From Candidatus Fukatsuia endosymbiont of Tuberolachnus salignus (GTDB lineage: Bacteria > Pseudomonadota > Gammaproteobacteria > Enterobacterales > Enterobacteriaceae), in assembly GCF_964030845.1 (NCBI RefSeq), contig NZ_OZ034983.1, positions 2,108,001 through 2,172,000 on the forward strand: a DNA stretch of 64,000 bases, in the 5' to 3' direction. The position numbers and the translations under genes are program-made. Positions 61,402-64,000 of this stretch are shown here, one piece after another (positions within the stretch are counted from its first letter, which is position 1; the number at the start of each line of letters is the position of its first letter). Under the pieces are notes generated by a model, which saw only the letters and a program-made list of their open reading frames with translations, did not search any database and had not been told where the DNA came from.

Positions 61402-62145
61402 TTACGTCGTATCATCACAATCAAGTAGCAGGCTACAAGGTCGCAGAAATCTAGGCGGGACGTATCTGTCAAAACCTTTTGTTTGGCAGAATTCTATGAG
61501 TTGACCCAAAAAATGAATACCGGTTTTTCGATAAATGGCTCGCAATTTATTCTCTACTGTCCTGTGAGAACGACTCAGTACTCTTCCTATTTCTTTCGCT
61601 TTCATGCGGCGCACGGCCAAGAATAGTACGTCAAGCTCGCTACGGGTAAATAAATTTTCCGGTGGACTAAAAACCAGCGAGTGTGGCAATTTCCTATTTA
61701 TAAAAAACATATCGGAAAAGAAGTGGTATTTGTTAGCATGAACGATGATCTTGACATCTTCTCCGTCATCATAAGGGAATTTTTCACAAAGATAGGGTTG
61801 AATTATTTGCTGAGGTCCGTAAGGATGAATATCAAGTGAAGATAAACTTCTTTTCAGTTCTTGAACTTTACGATCATGTTGCTGAAAGTAAAGCGCGAAT
61901 TCAGCAGTAGAATGGGGTATTTCACCATCTGATCGACCTTCGATATTAAATTTATGGGTTAAATTTAACATGCTAAGGTAGGCATCGTTCGCATACATAT
62001 ATTGTGATGCTGAATTTTTAATTGCCCAAGGTTTATCATTTTTTTTAAACATTGATACGAGTGACATAAGTTGTGAGGGGACTTCAACAGTCGAACTTTG
62101 AGTTCTACTGACATTGATGTGATCTTTCAGATTAAAGTTTTTCAT
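61402..62145 (-). CDS. PAS and LuxR-type helix-turn-helix transcriptional regulator
   Basis: A 247-residue protein. Residues ~35-110 look like a PAS sensor (WAIKNSASQYMYANDAYLSM, NIEGRSDGEIPHSTAEFALY). Residues ~165-220 are a GerE/LuxR DNA-binding domain (FTRSELDVLFLAVRRMKAKE, IGRVLSRSHRTVENKLRAIY). ATG 62145 (MKNFNLKDHI) has a plausible upstream site. It lies next to the DUF917 gene in the same direction, 181 bases apart, and may regulate it. The PAS ligand is unknown. Confidence 0.8.
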   Translation of the reverse strand: MKNFNLKDHINVSRTQSSTVEVPSQLMSLVSMFKKNDKPWAIKNSASQYMYANDAYLSMLNLTHKFNIEGRSDGEIPHSTAEFALYFQQHDRKVQELKRSLSSLDIHPYGPQQIIQPYLCEKFPYDDGEDVKIIVHANKYHFFSDMFFINRKLPHSLVFSPPENLFTRSELDVLFLAVRRMKAKEIGRVLSRSHRTVENKLRAIYRKTGIHFLGQLIEFCQTKGFDRYVPPRFLRPCSLLLDCDDTT

Positions 62146-62393
62146 AAACACCCCGCCGTAGGCCAATGTGTTAAAACCATACAGATTATAAGTGATTAAC
62201 AGTGCTCAATGTCAAGCATAGAACACGCTCTTTTGATTACTGAGCGTTGATGAGTTTTTAATAACCGTTTGATCAATAAGCAAAGATAAAAAATAAATCT
62301 CTATTTAGGAAAAATAAAAAATCATTTTTTTGATTGAATACCGCAATTTGTATATATCTTTTTTTTTACGAAATTTATTAAATGTACTTGATA
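62146..62393. other. AT-rich intergenic region upstream of the LuxR-type gene
   Basis: No gene is seen. It should contain the promoter of the regulator on the minus strand; no motif is convincing. Confidence 0.5.
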
Positions 62394-62455
62394 TGAGGAC
62401 TACGAGTACCCGGTAACGCAGAATTTGCAGTACATAGTAGGTTTTGCAAGAAGTC
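62394..62455 (-). repeat. Half copy of the ~145-bp intergenic repeat, at the tatC stop
   Basis: Reverse complement begins GACTTCTTGCAAAACCTACT and runs to CCTCAT, matching 53477-53541. It abuts the tatC stop codon at 62457. Confidence 0.7.
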
Positions 62456-62456
62456 A

Positions 62457-63200
62457 TTATTCTTCCATGGAGGTGTGGTGCTGTCTTAGCGGATAAAAAC
62501 GGGCGCTGAAAACACCGACTTCGAATAGCAAATACATTGGGATAGCGAGTAATGTTTGTGAAAAAACATCAGGTGGAGTCAGTAGCATCCCAATGACAAA
62601 GGCACCGACTAATATGTATGGGCGTTTTTTCTTTAAATCGTCCGGCGTAGTCACACCACTCCAACACAGTAAAATAATGGCGATAGGCACTTCAAAAGAA
62701 ACACCAAAGGCTACAAATAACGCCATAACAAAATCAAGATAGTTATTGATGTCTGTTGCTATTAAGACACCCGCTGGTGCAGTTTTTGCGAAAAAACTGA
62801 ATGCCAGTGGAAAGACAATAAAATACGCGAATGCCATGCCCAGGTAGAATAAGACACTACTCGAAGCCAGTAATGGTAAGATTAGGCGGCGTTCATGTTT
62901 ATACAAGGCCGGTGCGACAAATCCCCAAACCTGATAAAGAATGAATGGAGCAGAAATAAACAATGATACCATTATAGTTAGCTTGATGGGGGTGAGAAAA
63001 GGTGACGCAACGTCAGTCGCAATCATATTGGCACCTTGTGGTAGTTGTTTGATTAACGGTGCAGAGACTAATTGATAAATATCATTGGCGAAATACACTA
63101 ATACCAAAAAAACGATTAATACGGTGACGATACAATTCAATAACCGTTTGCGTAGTACTATTAAATGATTGATAAGAGGTTGAGTGTTATCAACAGTCAT
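62457..63200 (-). CDS. tatC: Twin-arginine translocase subunit TatC
   Basis: A 247-residue inner-membrane protein with six TM segments. Conserved: PLINHLIVLRKRLLNCIVTV at the N terminus (signal-peptide binding), SVLFYLGMAFAYFIVFPLAF, LDFVMALFVAFGVSFEVPIA and KKKRPYILVGAFVIGMLLTP PDVFSQ. It recognises RR signal peptides of folded exported proteins. It is a few residues shorter than E. coli TatC and lies 2 bases after tatB. Confidence 0.95.
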   Translation of the reverse strand: MTVDNTQPLINHLIVLRKRLLNCIVTVLIVFLVLVYFANDIYQLVSAPLIKQLPQGANMIATDVASPFLTPIKLTIMVSLFISAPFILYQVWGFVAPALYKHERRLILPLLASSSVLFYLGMAFAYFIVFPLAFSFFAKTAPAGVLIATDINNYLDFVMALFVAFGVSFEVPIAIILLCWSGVTTPDDLKKKRPYILVGAFVIGMLLTPPDVFSQTLLAIPMYLLFEVGVFSARFYPLRQHHTSMEE

Positions 63201-63202
63201 AC

Positions 63203-63646
63203 TTACTGATCCCTGCTAGAGTGATGAGGACGAGGTTTAATGCTCTTAATGTTATCAGTTGCCGTTGTTGATATGGGTGTGGTCGACACGACCTCATCAT
63301 GAATCGCCTCTGGATCAATAAGCTGTGGATTATTGCCAGCATGGGATTTTTCTGTATGGCAGGTCTGCTGGAGTGTTTTTGTGGCATGCTTTAGTTCATC
63401 GATAGAAGCTTGCAGCTCTGGAGTGATACCCTGTAACCCCGCTTGTTTGGCTTTTTTCAGACTGTCTTGTAGTTCCTGGAGTTTTAGCTCTTGAGACAGT
63501 TCTTGTTGCACTGTGGTAGCCAAAGAACGCAATGTTTTGATCCAGCTTGTAACCGTTCTTACCGCCACAGGCAACCGTTGTGGCCCAAGCACAACGAGGC
63601 CGATTACCATGATTAGCAGCAATTCACCAAACCCGATGTCAAACAT
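63203..63646 (-). CDS. tatB: Twin-arginine translocase subunit TatB
   Basis: A 147-residue protein: MFDIGFGELLLIMVIGLVVL, GPQRLPVAVRTVTSWIKTLR (TM helix, hinge and amphipathic helix), then a variable soluble tail. It hands substrates from TatC to TatA. It is located 3 bases after tatA, the standard tatABC order. Confidence 0.95.
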   Translation of the reverse strand: MFDIGFGELLLIMVIGLVVLGPQRLPVAVRTVTSWIKTLRSLATTVQQELSQELKLQELQDSLKKAKQAGLQGITPELQASIDELKHATKTLQQTCHTEKSHAGNNPQLIDPEAIHDEVVSTTPISTTATDNIKSIKPRPHHSSRDQ

Positions 63647-63649
63647 GGT

Positions 63650-63928
63650 TTATACCTGTTCTTTGTCATTTTTAGATTTTTCTGTTTTTACATCAGGCGG
63701 GCTATCGGCAATAGTTTTTGCCGTAAAATCAGCATCATTGGTCGTATTATCAGCATCAGTTGACGATTTATCCGTTGAAGGTGTAGAAGTATCATCACTC
63801 ATCGATTTTTTAAAACCTTTAATTGAGGCGCCTAGATCGGATCCGAGGGAGCGCAGCTTGTTAGTACCAAACAATAGAGCCACGATTATAGCAATAATTA
63901 TCAACTGCCAAACACTTATGCCGCCCAT
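63650..63928 (-). CDS. tatA: Twin-arginine translocase subunit TatA
   Basis: A 92-residue pore-forming subunit: MGGISVWQLIIIAIIVALLF (TM helix), GTNKLRSLGSDLGASIKGFK (amphipathic helix) and an acidic disordered tail. GAGGT precedes the ATG. Confidence 0.95.
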   Translation of the reverse strand: MGGISVWQLIIIAIIVALLFGTNKLRSLGSDLGASIKGFKKSMSDDTSTPSTDKSSTDADNTTNDADFTAKTIADSPPDVKTEKSKNDKEQV

Positions 63929-63956
63929 TTTATCTACCTCTATGCGTCGTCTAACC

Positions 63957-64000
63957 TTATGATTTGTCGCGTGCGGTGATCACAGTTTTATGCTGACTTT
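63957..64000 (-). CDS. Possible C-terminal end of the gene upstream of tatA (ubiB expected)
   Basis: On the minus strand a frame runs in from the right edge (SQHKTVITARDKS) and stops with TAA at 63957-63959, 29 bases before tatA. In enterobacteria ubiB precedes tatA. The 13 residues are too few to confirm it. Confidence 0.3.
   Translation of the reverse strand, partial: SQHKTVITARDKS

Noticed and set aside
1..64000. tRNA or rRNA genes
   Set aside because: No cloverleaf or rRNA-like sequence was recognised. The boxA at 453 resembles the rRNA leader element but is followed by a phage boxB and an N gene.

Overview
The window looks like a piece of an Enterobacterales chromosome with about 42% GC by eye. 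The housekeeping genes read as close relatives of Yersinia, Serratia and E. coli orthologues. The heavy insertion-sequence load, many decaying genes, a Salmonella SPI-1-like secretion locus and toxin-like genes fit a facultative insect (aphid-type) symbiont such as Regiella or Hamiltonella. That placement is inference; the enterobacterial assignment rests on clear protein similarity.

1-9.45 kb is the early region of a P22/lambda-like prophage. It holds the tail of a repressor gene, a terminator, a nut site (boxA plus a P22-type boxB), an N antiterminator, then a rightward operon with tiny genes, Erf, an SSB-like protein and a YqaJ exonuclease. A complete glucose PTS permease (ptsG) sits between N and erf. 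An Rpn nuclease, a HicAB pair between 25-bp direct repeats, a structured RNA leader and four antirepressor-type genes follow.

9.45-13.5 kb is a stack of nested mobile elements (group II intron tail, IS110, IS481, IS701-like, a 104-bp MITE, IS3) that has cut an AraC and a LysR regulator gene. 13.5-19.1 kb is ordinary chromosome: yicG, rpmG, rpmB, radC, coaBC, dut, zitB.

19.1-38.7 kb is an accessory scrapyard. It contains a DUF6543 dermonecrotic-toxin-like gene broken by two insertion sequences and several frameshifts, a phage tail-tip fragment, a small secreted protein, and an intact 576-residue metalloprotease with an HExxHxxGxxH site and two mucin/carbohydrate-binding-like modules. Around these lie copies of two IS630 elements, an IS5-like element, ISAs1, IS701-like elements and fragments of others.

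38.9-46.9 kb returns to chromosome: recN (LexA boxes), nadK, grpE (sigma-32 promoter), ung, a frameshifted cytR between inverted repeats, and recJ. 47.3-52.9 kb is the SPI-1-like type III secretion locus: hilA, iagB, prgH with an in-frame stop, prgI, prgJ, orgB, a gene in the orgC position, and iacP. prgK and orgA are absent. 52.9-64 kb holds tsaC, aroE, serC-aroA, cmk-rpsA-ihfB, a DUF917 gene, a PAS/LuxR regulator and tatABC.
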